Position numbers and translations under genes: made by a program. From positions 1 to 35,626 of the forward strand of contig JAITWH010000050.1 of the NCBI GenBank assembly GCA_031285405.1: 35,626 bases of DNA, given 5' to 3'. The stretch is from Alistipes sp. (GTDB taxonomy: Bacteria > Bacteroidota > Bacteroidia > Bacteroidales > Rikenellaceae). The notes below the pieces were generated by a model that was given only the letters and a program-made list of their open reading frames with translations, ran no database searches and was not told the DNA's origin. This document shows positions 25,701-33,499 of the stretch, in pieces (within the stretch, counting starts at the first letter, position 1; the number at the start of each line of letters is the position of its first letter).

Positions 25701-25732
25701 CAAAAGTAGTGAAAGGAGCTCGCAATCGCAAA
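25701..25732 (-). promoter_or_regulatory. Promoter for ffh
   Basis: On the minus strand TTTG (25732-25729), exactly 20 nt, then TACTTTTG (25708-25701). It is a full match to the Bacteroidota housekeeping consensus. Confidence 0.7.
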
Positions 25733-25778
25733 CATGTTTGCAGATTGCCGAACCCGCCGAGCAGCCGTCCGTTGCCGC

Positions 25779-26108
25779 TTAGAGATACTGCGCGATGACG
25801 TGGTTGTTGGTGATGTGGCGGATCAGGAAAACGATCTCGCCCTCGACTTCGTACTCCGTGAAAAACACGTACCAACTTGTCTGCTTGTTTTTTCGGAACG
25901 TGGCGTAGTGCATGCCCATCCCGAAACGATTGAAAGATGGTGGCGCCGTTTTGGCTACCATGGCTGGCAGATAAGTTACAATATCGCCCCAGAGCTCCAT
26001 CACATATTTTCTTGCCGAGTCGTTAGAATCGAAGTAGTGGTTGTAGTAGAGAATGTGCTCCAATTCCTGCAGATAGAGGCGCACCTCGGGAATAAATATG
26101 ACCTTCAT
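25779..26108 (-). CDS. RelE/ParE-superfamily toxin
   Basis: This 109-residue small protein has KVIFIPEVRLYLQELEHIL at the N-terminus and a central RFGMGMHYATFRKNKQTSWYVFF followed by VFLIRHITNNHV. This fits the RelE/ParE fold. ParE members poison gyrase and RelE members cleave mRNA on the ribosome; the sequence here does not say which. The ATG overlaps the antitoxin stop by 4 nt (ATGA on the minus strand), the typical antitoxin-first arrangement. Base composition is more AT-rich than the neighbours, consistent with acquisition. It lies upstream of ffh on the same strand but ffh has its own promoter. Confidence 0.75.
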   Translation of the reverse strand: MKVIFIPEVRLYLQELEHILYYNHYFDSNDSARKYVMELWGDIVTYLPAMVAKTAPPSFNRFGMGMHYATFRKNKQTSWYVFFTEYEVEGEIVFLIRHITNNHVIAQYL

Positions 26109-26329
26109 CGCGGCAGTTTGTACATTTCGTCAATGTCTTGCAATACCCACTCCAGCATTTGCTCTGCCGAGACGGCCCGATAGAAATCCGCATCCGGCTT
26201 AAGGTAGTTCTTCTTCACCAGCTCAAAAGACTCGTTGTTGCCACGCTGAATGATAATCTGCTCTGTGCCAGCCAGATCAAGATACTTCTTCATGTTGTTG
26301 CGCAGTTCCGCGCTGCTTATCACTATCAT
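26105..26329 (-). CDS. Phd/YefM-type antitoxin
   Basis: This 74-residue protein has an N-terminal MIVISSAELRNNMKKYLDLA, the usual Phd/YefM DNA-binding dimer start, followed by the strand EQIIIQRGNNESFELV. An acidic helix at the C-terminus (SAEQMLEWVLQDIDEMY) probably wraps the toxin. It is the first gene of the TA operon and overlaps the toxin by 4 nt. A palindrome at the promoter is a likely autoregulatory operator. Confidence 0.8.
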   Translation of the reverse strand: MIVISSAELRNNMKKYLDLAGTEQIIIQRGNNESFELVKKNYLKPDADFYRAVSAEQMLEWVLQDIDEMYKLPR

Positions 26330-26347
26330 GGTCGTTGTTCGATTAGA

Positions 26348-26371
26348 TGTACATTATTATGTACAAAGGTA
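26348..26371 (-). promoter_or_regulatory. TA operon promoter and palindromic operator
   Basis: The palindrome TGTACAT-TATT-ATGTACA (26348-26365) overlaps by two bases a minus-strand -7 box TACCTTTG (26371-26364). It covers the expected start of transcription, about 20 nt before the antitoxin ATG. This fits binding by the antitoxin or TA complex. Confidence 0.55.
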
Positions 26372-26446
26372 ACTGTTTTTTCCGAATCCGTCACCACGGC
26401 AGAAAAAAATCCACAACTTTTCGCTTTTAGTTTACCCCGTTTTAAC

Positions 26447-26490
26447 TACCTTTGCCCCGCCCGCGGAGAGTCCGTGGGCGTAATTTTTTA
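26447..26490 (+). promoter_or_regulatory. TonB receptor promoter with hairpin at the 5' end of the transcript
   Basis: TACCTTTG at 26447-26454 fits the -7 box. A hairpin (CGCCCGCGGA 26458-26467, loop GAG, TCCGTGGGCG 26471-26480, one G-U pair) follows at once. TAATTTTTTA comes after it. The result is a terminator-like structure at the very start of the transcript. Confidence 0.45.
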
Positions 26491-26510
26491 ATCTAATTTC
26501 AAAAACCAAG

Positions 26511-28625
26511 ATGAACAAACAAACGCAACAAGAAGCAACCCTATGGTGCTTCCGTCGCTGGACCCGTAAGCCCTGGGCGGCTTTCACGGGCATGTGTCGG
26601 TTCAAGATCGGGGTTCTCAGCGTTGCGATGTCGATCGTCTTGCTTGCGACCCCAGCCGCTGCGGCAGCTCAGAGCGTCGGAGGAGCCCCCGTGCCCTCCG
26701 TCGACACGACGCTGCTCGACGCGGTGCACGTCACGGCGCGCCAGACCAGCGCGGCCGGAGCCGTGCTTCAATCGGTGTCGCAAACCCGTTTTCTGGTCGA
26801 TCAAAAGGAACGAGCGCCTCTCGGCACCGCCGAGGCTGTGTTGCGCCTCGTTCCCTCGGTCGACATCAGGGAGCGCGGGGGCAAGAGCACACAGGCCGAC
26901 ATCGCGATTCGCGGAGGATCGTTCGATCAAACGATGATGATGCTCAACGGCATCGACTTCTCGGACGCCCGCACAGGGCATCAATCAATCTCGCTTCCGG
27001 TCGACATCGACCTGCTGTCGGACATCGCCATTCTCGACGGCGTGGCCTATCCGGGCGCCCTGGCCGGCGCGGTCGATTTTCAGACCGAGCCGCTCTTTCC
27101 GCGCTACCTTCGCGCACGCTTAGAGGGCGGAGCGTGGGGCTACGGCTACGGCAATCTGTCGGGCGCGTGGACGTCGGACGACGGGCGGCTTAGAGCGATA
27201 GGCGCGGCCTCACTGAGGCGCAGCGACGGCTACCGCCACAACACCGACTTCTGGAACGTCAACGCCTTTTCGCGAGTGGTCTACACCGCGCGGAGGGCAG
27301 GCACATTCGACGTGCAGGGCGGATTCCAGCGACGCGAGTGGGGGTCGAACGGCTTCTACTCGCTCAAGTACCCCGAGCAGTTCGAGAGCACCCGTACGGG
27401 CCTCGCCTCGGTGCGCTGGTCGAAGTCGTGGCGCAGGCTGAGCCTCGAAGCCATGGGCAGTTTCCGACTCAACGACGACCTGTTCGAGATGGTGCGCGAC
27501 AACCCCGACTCGGCCGCGGGGGGCATTCCGTTCAACTACCACACCACCTACGCCTCGGCCGCGGGACTCAACGCCGGCTACGCGTGGGGCGAGGCGGGTA
27601 CCTCCTCGTTGGGTGTCAACCTCACCCGCCACACGATGTTCAGCACCGCGATGGGCCACGCGATCGACAATCCGCGTCACGACATCTGGGGCCTCGACGG
27701 CGACAAGTACCCCAAGAGCGTCTCCCGCGACATAGCCAGCGCGTGGGCCGGCCACCGAAAAGATTGGAGCCGCGGATGGATCGGAGCGCAGGGAACATTC
27801 ACCCACACCCCCTACGGAGCCGACGGAACCTTCGCCGCCGAGGCGGGTTGGCGACCGGGCAAAGTGGTGAGCCTCAGGGCGTCGGCGTTGCGGTCGATGC
27901 GCCTGCCGACTTTCACCGACCTCTTCTACAACGTCGCCATCTATCACCCCAATCCCAATCTGAAACCCGAGACGGCCATGACCTACCGCCTCACCGCGCG
28001 CGCCGAAAAAGGGGCGTGGAGCGGCGAGGGCTCGTTGTGGTATCGTCGCACGAGGGATGTGATCGACTGGGAGCAGCGCACGGGCGACCGCGAGGGCGAC
28101 ATCGCCGGCCACTGGTACTCCACCCAGCTTAACCGCCTCGGCACCATCGGCGGCGAGTTGACGGCGCGCTACAACGGCTCTTCGGAGGGGTGGCTGCGAG
28201 GGGCGATGGTGAGCTACGGATATTTGAACTCCGACATGTCGGTCGCCACCGACTACATCTCGAAGTACGCCCTCGACTACATGCGCCACAAACTCTCGGC
28301 CGTGATGAGCGTCGGCTTCCTGCGCGACTTCGTGCTCACGCTGACCGGCTCCGTGTACGACCGAGTGGGCTCATATGTCGCAGTCGACGACTCGGTGCAG
28401 GGCTACTCGCCCTACTTCTTGCTGGACGGACGATTGTCTTGGGAACCTCGTGGGGTGCTTTCGGGCGGCGGCGGGGCTTCTTCTCGCGGCGGGTCTTCTC
28501 GCGGCGGCGGTGTGCAAATCTACATCGACGCGACCAACATCACCGGCACCGACTACTTCGACTTCGGCGGCCTGCCAATGCCCAAAACCTGGCTCTCGGC
28601 GGGCGTCTCCGTCACGATCCGGTGA
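26511..28625 (+). CDS. TonB-dependent outer-membrane receptor (BtuB/siderophore-receptor type)
   Basis: This 704-residue protein has no carboxypeptidase-like N-domain or SusD partner, so it is a classic receptor. The signal sequence (FKIGVLSVAMSIVLLATPAAAAAQS) is preceded by an unusually long, basic 30-residue start, so the true start may be ATG 26592 (MCRFKIG). The TonB-box region (LLDAVHVTARQTS) and the plug with VLRLVPSVDIRERGGKSTQADIAIRGGSFDQTMMMLNGIDF follow. The barrel ends in AGVSVTIR. A Gly/Ser/Arg low-complexity patch (GGGGASSRGGSSRGGG) interrupts the strand before the last hairpins. Cobalamin or heme/siderophore uptake is possible; there is no riboswitch in the leader. Confidence 0.9.
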   Translation: MNKQTQQEATLWCFRRWTRKPWAAFTGMCRFKIGVLSVAMSIVLLATPAAAAAQSVGGAPVPSVDTTLLDAVHVTARQTSAAGAVLQSVSQTRFLVDQKERAPLGTAEAVLRLVPSVDIRERGGKSTQADIAIRGGSFDQTMMMLNGIDFSDARTGHQSISLPVDIDLLSDIAILDGVAYPGALAGAVDFQTEPLFPRYLRARLEGGAWGYGYGNLSGAWTSDDGRLRAIGAASLRRSDGYRHNTDFWNVNAFSRVVYTARRAGTFDVQGGFQRREWGSNGFYSLKYPEQFESTRTGLASVRWSKSWRRLSLEAMGSFRLNDDLFEMVRDNPDSAAGGIPFNYHTTYASAAGLNAGYAWGEAGTSSLGVNLTRHTMFSTAMGHAIDNPRHDIWGLDGDKYPKSVSRDIASAWAGHRKDWSRGWIGAQGTFTHTPYGADGTFAAEAGWRPGKVVSLRASALRSMRLPTFTDLFYNVAIYHPNPNLKPETAMTYRLTARAEKGAWSGEGSLWYRRTRDVIDWEQRTGDREGDIAGHWYSTQLNRLGTIGGELTARYNGSSEGWLRGAMVSYGYLNSDMSVATDYISKYALDYMRHKLSAVMSVGFLRDFVLTLTGSVYDRVGSYVAVDDSVQGYSPYFLLDGRLSWEPRGVLSGGGGASSRGGSSRGGGVQIYIDATNITGTDYFDFGGLPMPKTWLSAGVSVTIR

Positions 28626-28630
28626 TTGCA

Positions 28631-28648
28631 GCCGGCGTTCGGGCCGGC
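28631..28648 (+). repeat. Palindromic repeat, copy 4 (variant, intergenic)
   Basis: GCCGGCGTTCGGGCCGGC, the same palindrome with an extended stem. It is 6 nt after the TonB receptor stop. Confidence 0.6.
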
Positions 28649-28673
28649 ACTTATTAAGATTTTATAAAAATTG

Positions 28674-28703
28674 CGCGGGGCCTTGAAAAAGCCCCGCGTT
28701 TTT
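28674..28703 (+). terminator. Intrinsic terminator after the TonB receptor
   Basis: CGCGGGGC (28674-28681) pairs with GCCCCGCG (28691-28698). A run of five T follows. Confidence 0.75.
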
Positions 28704-28707
28704 AATT

Positions 28708-28715
28708 TACCTTTG
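28708..28715 (+). promoter_or_regulatory. -7 element for the DUF3108-like gene
   Basis: TACCTTTG, just after the preceding terminator and about 43 nt before the ATG. A TTG at 28683-28685 gives a 22-nt spacing. Confidence 0.45.
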
Positions 28716-28758
28716 CCGCCTGTATTCAGTTACAATGAAAAACTAAAATTTTAAAAGC

Positions 28759-29400
28759 ATGAAAAAACTAATTTTTGCGGCCGTGGTCGCGATTTTCACC
28801 CTCGCGTCGGCTGCCGTGTCGGCCGCAACCCCGTTCTTCCTCGACAAACAGGGTGCCGTAGCCGAGTATGTTGTCAAGGGGGCCAACGGCGACGTTCAGT
28901 CCTACGTCAAGATGACAGTAACCGAGATCGACTACACCGACAACGAGAACTTCCGGATCACATACTCCACCGAGGTGTTCGACAAAGACCACAAGTCGTT
29001 GGCCGCCGCCGTGACCTCGTCCGCTCAGGTCAAGGATGGTGCCGTCGACGTGGGTCAGGCGATGGAGGGTGTCGAGTTCGAGGGTGAGTTTCCCTCCTAT
29101 CCGGCCAACCTCTCTGTCGGTCAGGTGATGGAGTACTCCTTCTCGATGAAGACGATGGGCATGAAGAGCACCGTCGAGGGCAAAAACACCGTCGCCGCCC
29201 GCGAGAACGTCTCGACCGAGGCGGGCAGTTTCGACTGCTTCCGCATCGACGGCGAGGCGAGTGCCAAGGCGTTGATGTCGAACGTGAAGACGAAGACCGT
29301 GTCGTGGATCTCCGCCGGCGTGGGCGCCGTCAAGACCGAGACCTACGACAACCGCGACCGCCTGCAATCGGTTCAGGAGCTCGTCTCGATCTCAAAATAG
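28759..29400 (+). CDS. Secreted DUF3108-like (TapB-type) protein
   Basis: This 213-residue protein has a Sec signal peptide (MKKLIFAAVVAIFTLASAAVSAA). The body is predicted to be mostly beta strands, with YVVKGANGDVQSYVKMTVTEI, a central SVGQVMEYSFSMKTMGMKSTVEG and a C-terminal VSWISAGVGAVKTETYDNRDRLQSVQEL. The pattern 'G...vktesyd..g.l....eL' near the end is typical of DUF3108-like proteins of Bacteroidota. Such proteins are thought to be periplasmic or outer-membrane-associated; their function is unknown. It has its own promoter and terminator. Confidence 0.75.
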   Translation: MKKLIFAAVVAIFTLASAAVSAATPFFLDKQGAVAEYVVKGANGDVQSYVKMTVTEIDYTDNENFRITYSTEVFDKDHKSLAAAVTSSAQVKDGAVDVGQAMEGVEFEGEFPSYPANLSVGQVMEYSFSMKTMGMKSTVEGKNTVAARENVSTEAGSFDCFRIDGEASAKALMSNVKTKTVSWISAGVGAVKTETYDNRDRLQSVQELVSISK

Positions 29401-29412
29401 GTGTGCCGGCAG

Positions 29413-29434
29413 GCCGGAACGCCGGCAGCGATTT
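29413..29434 (-). repeat. Palindromic repeat, copy 5 (intergenic)
   Basis: GCCGGAACGCCGGC (29413-29426) followed by AGCGATTT. It lies between the DUF3108-like gene and its terminator. Confidence 0.65.
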
Positions 29435-29450
29435 TTAGTTGCCCACATGA

Positions 29451-29478
29451 AAGGCTCTCCTAAACGGAGAGCCTTTTT
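29451..29478 (+). terminator. Intrinsic terminator after the DUF3108-like gene
   Basis: AAGGCTCTCC (29451-29460) pairs with GGAGAGCCTT (29466-29475), with a T-run. Confidence 0.75.
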
Positions 29479-29484
29479 GTTTTC

Positions 29485-29564
29485 GCGTAGCCTAAATCGC
29501 TGCGGCCGTTGCCGCTTGCGTTAGCCCATTTTCAATTTTCAACTTTCAATTTTCAATTGAAAAT
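29485..29564. repeat. GCGTAGCC/GCGTTAGCCC and TTTTCAA repeats at the end of radA
   Basis: GCGTAGCC (29485-29492) and GCGTTAGCCC (29518-29527) are followed by ATTTTCAATTTTCAACTTTC and TTTTCAATTG. The latter overlaps the last codons (HIFN-stop) of radA. Confidence 0.65.
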
Positions 29565-31004
29565 GTGTTTTCCAAGCTCGTCGACCCGATTGATATAACA
29601 GATCTCGATCCCATTAGGAGCTTTAGGCAGCGACTTCCGAAGATACCCCGACACCACGATGCGCCGAAAGCCCAACCGCGCCGCCTCGGCGATGCGCTGT
29701 TCGCTGCGTGGGGCCGGACGAACCTCGCCCGACAGCCCGATCTCGCCCGCCATGCACACCCCCGCCTCGATCGGCCGGTCGAAGTAGGACGACATCACTG
29801 CCCCCGCCACGGCAAGGTCCAACCCCGTGTCGGCAATGCGAAATCCCCCCGCGAAGTTCAAAAAAACATCTTTCGCACCGAGCTTCAGCCCCGCCCGCTT
29901 CTCCAACACGGCCAGCAGCATGTTCATCCGCTTCATGTCGTAACCCGTGGCGCTGCGCTGCGGAGTGCCGTATGTCGCGCCGCCAACTAACGACTGAGTC
30001 TCAATCAGATAGGGCCTGATGCCGTCGACCGCCGCGCCGACCGCGATTCCGCTCAGCGGCTCCTCGTAGTCGCCCAACAGTATCTCCGACGGGTTCGCAA
30101 CCTCCACCAACCCCTCGCCCCGCATCTCGAACACGCCGATCTCGAAGGTCGCCCCGAAACGATTTTTCACCCCGCGCAGAATTCTGTACACCCCCGCATC
30201 GTCGCCCTCGAACGAGAGCACCACGTCGACCATGTGTTCGAGGATTTTTGGCCCCGCGATGGAGCCCTCCTTCGTGATGTGGCCGATCAGCACTATCGAC
30301 ACCCCGTGCGTCTTGGCGTACTTTAGGAACGTTGCGGCGCACTCCCTGATCTGCGACACGCTGCCCGGCGACGAGTCCAGCTGCTCCGAGTAGACCGTCT
30401 GTATCGAGTCGATCACAATCAGGTCGGGCTCCAACGCCCCCGCCTGCGCAATGATGTTTTCGAGCAGCGTCTCGGCGTACACAAAAGCCGGAACGCCGGC
30501 GGCGGATTTAGATTCAGAGCCGGAGCTTGCGGCGGCGGGGTTTATACGTTCGGCCCTCATTTTGATCTGCGCCGGCGACTCCTCGCCCGACACATACAGA
30601 GTCTTCAGCCCGTGCGACCCGAGCGCGATCTGCAACGACAGTGTCGACTTGCCGATGCCGGGCTCGCCGCCCAACAGTATGAACGACCCGGGCACCATGC
30701 CACCTGTCGATGCCGCCGACCTGCCGTCGCCCGACCCCGTCGAGCCGCCCAACACGCGATTGACCTCACCGATCCCAAGGTCGATGCGTCGCAGTTCGTC
30801 GCGCACGATCTCGCCGATGGGCACAGGCCGCGCCGCCCCCGCCGAGGGGGCCTTCACCAATCCGCGCGCGCCACCCGCCTCCTCGCGCGCGACGATCTCC
30901 TCGACGAATGTGTTCCACTCGCCGCAAGCCGGACAGCGCCCCATCCACTTCGGCTGCTCGTTCCCGCACGCCGAACAGAAGTATGCCTTCTTTACCTTCG
31001 CCAT
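29553..31004 (-). CDS. radA: DNA repair protein RadA
   Basis: This 483-residue RecA-fold ATPase processes recombination intermediates (branch migration). The start is ATG 31004 (MAKVKKAYFCSACG), overlapping the rseP stop by one base. A four-Cys zinc finger is C10-x2-C13-x10-C24-x2-C27. Walker A is GGEPGIGKST; the RadA-specific motif is KNRFG (VKNRFGATFEIG); the C-terminal Lon-like domain has GIRPYLIETQSLVG and ends with REVxx-type strands. Two inserts are unusual. GGSTGSGDGRSAASTGG stands where orthologues have a short LGGG(I/V)VPGS. AASSGSESKSAAGVPAF follows ERINPA, and its KSAAGVPA part is encoded by the palindromic repeat at 30487-30509. The last residues (HIFN) come from the 7-mer repeat. 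Confidence 0.95.
   Translation of the reverse strand: MAKVKKAYFCSACGNEQPKWMGRCPACGEWNTFVEEIVAREEAGGARGLVKAPSAGAARPVPIGEIVRDELRRIDLGIGEVNRVLGGSTGSGDGRSAASTGGMVPGSFILLGGEPGIGKSTLSLQIALGSHGLKTLYVSGEESPAQIKMRAERINPAAASSGSESKSAAGVPAFVYAETLLENIIAQAGALEPDLIVIDSIQTVYSEQLDSSPGSVSQIRECAATFLKYAKTHGVSIVLIGHITKEGSIAGPKILEHMVDVVLSFEGDDAGVYRILRGVKNRFGATFEIGVFEMRGEGLVEVANPSEILLGDYEEPLSGIAVGAAVDGIRPYLIETQSLVGGATYGTPQRSATGYDMKRMNMLLAVLEKRAGLKLGAKDVFLNFAGGFRIADTGLDLAVAGAVMSSYFDRPIEAGVCMAGEIGLSGEVRPAPRSEQRIAEAARLGFRRIVVSGYLRKSLPKAPNGIEICYINRVDELGKHIFN
30487..30509 (-). repeat. Palindromic repeat, copy 6 (in frame inside radA)
   Basis: GCCGGAACGCCGGC (30487-30500) followed by GGCGGATTT. In the radA frame it is read AAA-TCC-GCC-GCC-GGC-GTT-CCG, giving KSAAGVP, the same peptide as in pyrE. 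Confidence 0.8.
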
Positions 31005-32341
31005 CACTTAATGAAAAACCGATAGATGTCATTCCAGAAAGCGAGCACCATAATAGCCAAAAGAATAAACATCCCAGTCATCTGGGCCCACTCCAGAAAC
31101 TTGTCGCTGGGCCTGCGTCGCGTCACCACCTCCCACAGCAGGAACATAGTGTGGCCGCCGTCCAGCGCGGGAATCGGCAGAATGTTCATCACGGCGAGGA
31201 TGATCGACAGAAACGCCGTCACGCTCCAAAACCGAAACCAGTCCCACACCCCGGGGAAGATGCTGCCGATCGAGATCAGACTCCCCACCGACTTGTAGGC
31301 CTCGGTCTCGGGCTTGACGATCAGCCCCAGCTGATCCCAATATCCGGATATCTGCGCGCCGGCCTTGCGAAATCCCGCCGGCACCGACTCACCCAGCGAG
31401 TAGTCGCGCGTGCGGATCGAAAAGAACCGCGCCGCCGAAGAGGCGAACACCCCCAACTGTCCCTCGGGCGACACCGCCACCGAGAGATTGACCGGCGCCC
31501 CGTCGCGCACCACCGTCAGCTCGACCGTCGTGCCGGCCACCCGTCCGAGCGTCGTCCGCCACTGATCGAAAAAATCTATCGTCATGCCGTTCAGCGCCAC
31601 CAACGAGTCGCCAACGGCCAGCGGAGTCACCGCGCCCTCGGGCAGCCCGCCGATCACAAACGGCACTCGCGGAGTCATGAACTCGGGGCTGTCCAACATC
31701 TCGGCCACTCGCTCCTCGGGAATCGTGACCGTGGCCGGAACTCCGCCGCGCCCCCCGTCGCCCCCGCCGCGAATCACACCGACCTCGCGCACCCCCCCGA
31801 TCACCATGTCGGAGTAGACCCTCTGGTACGACCCCTCGACCGCCTCGCCGTCGAAGCTCACTATGCGGTCGCCGTCGCGGAAGCCCACCTCGCGCCCCAG
31901 TTCGTTGAACGCGTAGCCCCACCTCAGGTCGCTGTTGTCGATGTAGCTGTCGCCCCAGTGCCAGCTCATGCCTATGTAGATCACGATGGCCGTGGCGACG
32001 TTCATCACCACTCCGCCAACCATCACGATGAGACGCTGCCACGCCGGCTTGCTGCGAAACTCCCACGGCTGCGGCTCGCTCTTCAGCGCCTCGGTGTCCA
32101 TGCTCTCGTCGATCATGCCGGCGATCTTGCAGTAGCCGCCGAAGGGCACCCAGCCGAGCCCGAACGTCGTCTCGCCGATCCGGAACTTGAATATCGAAAA
32201 TCCCCCCGCGTCGAAAAACAGGTAGAACTTCTCGACCCTGATGCCGAACATGCGCGCGGTGAGATAGTGGCCCAACTCGTGAACGAACACGAGCAGCGAC
32301 AGGCTCATGATGAGCTGTATGACTTTGATTGCGATCTCCAT
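31004..32341 (-). CDS. rseP: Site-2 intramembrane metalloprotease (RIP family)
   Basis: This 445-residue M50B protease cuts transmembrane anti-sigma or remnant peptides inside the membrane. The zinc-binding HELGH is at residues 21-25 in the first transmembrane segment (LLVFVHELGHYLTARMF). Two PDZ-like regions are in the middle, with the typical GLPEGAVTPLAVGDSLVALNG. The third motif NILPIPALDGGH, near the C-terminus, provides the Asp ligand. TM segments frame both motifs. ATG 32341 is the family start. It normally follows dxr directly in Bacteroidota, but here a GH18-like gene lies between. The stop overlaps the radA start by one base. Confidence 0.95.
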   Translation of the reverse strand: MEIAIKVIQLIMSLSLLVFVHELGHYLTARMFGIRVEKFYLFFDAGGFSIFKFRIGETTFGLGWVPFGGYCKIAGMIDESMDTEALKSEPQPWEFRSKPAWQRLIVMVGGVVMNVATAIVIYIGMSWHWGDSYIDNSDLRWGYAFNELGREVGFRDGDRIVSFDGEAVEGSYQRVYSDMVIGGVREVGVIRGGGDGGRGGVPATVTIPEERVAEMLDSPEFMTPRVPFVIGGLPEGAVTPLAVGDSLVALNGMTIDFFDQWRTTLGRVAGTTVELTVVRDGAPVNLSVAVSPEGQLGVFASSAARFFSIRTRDYSLGESVPAGFRKAGAQISGYWDQLGLIVKPETEAYKSVGSLISIGSIFPGVWDWFRFWSVTAFLSIILAVMNILPIPALDGGHTMFLLWEVVTRRRPSDKFLEWAQMTGMFILLAIMVLAFWNDIYRFFIK

Positions 32342-32378
32342 AAAATTCTTGTCCTAAAAAAGTTCTGCCCCGAAAAAA

Positions 32379-33401
32379 TTAGTTCGCGACGGGGCGGGGA
32401 GCCGCACCCGATTCGAAGAGCGTCTCGCGAATCACCTTCAGCAGCGAGTATTCGTCGGTGGTGTCGTAGGCGAGGCTCCAGATCATCACGCCGCCCCAGT
32501 CGCGAGCGAACTCGCACTTGCGCGCCATCGTCGGCCGGCCGTTGTAGGCGTAGACGTTTCCGTCGACCGTCGACTCGTCCCTCTCCGCCGCAGGGTTGTT
32601 CGCCGCCTCGACACCAGCCGCCGCGATTAGCTCGAAGTACTTCTTGTAGTCGCGGAAGTTTGTCTCCGGAGTGGCCTTGTTGTAGCCGTAGAAGGGCACG
32701 CCGCACACGATCCTCTCGGCGGGGATTCCCCTCGCGTCGCGATAGTGCTCGGCCATCCGCTTCATCCCCTCGAAGGTGGAGTGGTTGGGGCGCCCCAGGT
32801 CGTAGGCCATGATGTTGATGAAGTCGAAGCAGGCGAAGGTGGCGTCGGTGATGTTGTCCGAAAACCATGTCGACACGGCGGTCGAGAGCACCAGGTCGCG
32901 CTTGTCGAACTCCCCGCGCAGCTCCACTATGAACGCCTCGTAGTTTGTCCAGAAGTCGGGCTCGCTCTTTTCGAGGTCGATGTCGAACCCGTCGAGGTCG
33001 TACTTCTCGATGTAGGCCAAAATTTTTCCGACGAAAGCGCTTCGCGATTGCGCCGTGGCGAAGAGCGCCGGATCGCCGTCCCTCACCGAGGGCATCACCT
33101 TGACCCCGTTCTCGTGCGCCCTTTCGATCACCTTCGCGAAGGTCCGGTCGTCCCAACCCATGCTCAGGTTGCCCTCCTTGTCGGGGTTGCACCAACCCAC
33201 GTTGATGTGTGTGAGCGCCGCCCAGTCGAGCCGGTCGAATACGTTGTCGTAGTCCCACGACGTGAGGTAGCCCACGCAGCGCAGGCCCCCCTCTATTTTG
33301 TCGACCCGCGGGGCTGCTGCTGCGGGTTCCGTTGTGTGTTCGGACGCTGTGAAGCTGCTCAGCGACAATACCGCCACCGAGAGTAGAAATAAGTTCCTCA
33401 T
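32379..33401 (-). CDS. Secreted GH18-family glycosidase (chitinase/ENGase-like)
   Basis: This 340-residue protein starts at ATG 33401 (MRNLFLLSVAVLSLSSFTAS), which makes a good Sec signal. The open frame reaching TTG 33422 only adds seven residues. The TIM-barrel has VGYLTSWDYDNVF on strand 1, ALTHINVGW on strand 2, and the catalytic DGFDIDLE with acid Glu144 and the preceding Asp, the GH18 DxxDxDxE motif. Later strands show FINIMAYDLG and CGVPFYGY, and the last is GGVMIWSLAYD. GH18 enzymes cut beta-1,4-GlcNAc links of chitin or of N-glycan cores. The compact form and the lack of carbohydrate-binding modules do not decide which. It interrupts the usual dxr-rseP pair. Confidence 0.9.
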   Translation of the reverse strand: MRNLFLLSVAVLSLSSFTASEHTTEPAAAAPRVDKIEGGLRCVGYLTSWDYDNVFDRLDWAALTHINVGWCNPDKEGNLSMGWDDRTFAKVIERAHENGVKVMPSVRDGDPALFATAQSRSAFVGKILAYIEKYDLDGFDIDLEKSEPDFWTNYEAFIVELRGEFDKRDLVLSTAVSTWFSDNITDATFACFDFINIMAYDLGRPNHSTFEGMKRMAEHYRDARGIPAERIVCGVPFYGYNKATPETNFRDYKKYFELIAAAGVEAANNPAAERDESTVDGNVYAYNGRPTMARKCEFARDWGGVMIWSLAYDTTDEYSLLKVIRETLFESGAAPRPVAN

Positions 33402-33446
33402 AGATTTAAATTTGTTTTTCAAAATAAGTTCAGAATTTGTCTTTAT

Positions 33447-33499
33447 GCGTTAGCACAATATCGCGTTAGCACTAACCACTAATAACTAACCACTATTTT
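33447..33499. repeat. GCGTTAGC words and TTAGTGG-type repeat at the end of dxr
   Basis: Two GCGTTAGC (33447-33454 and 33463-33470) precede CACTAACCACTAATAACTAA repeat units. On the minus strand these encode the last residues of dxr (VVSY-stop). Confidence 0.65.

Noticed and set aside
25675-25875. N-terminal extension of Ffh
   Set aside because: It covers a near-perfect promoter and adds low-complexity residues before the family start MFENLTDKLERSF.
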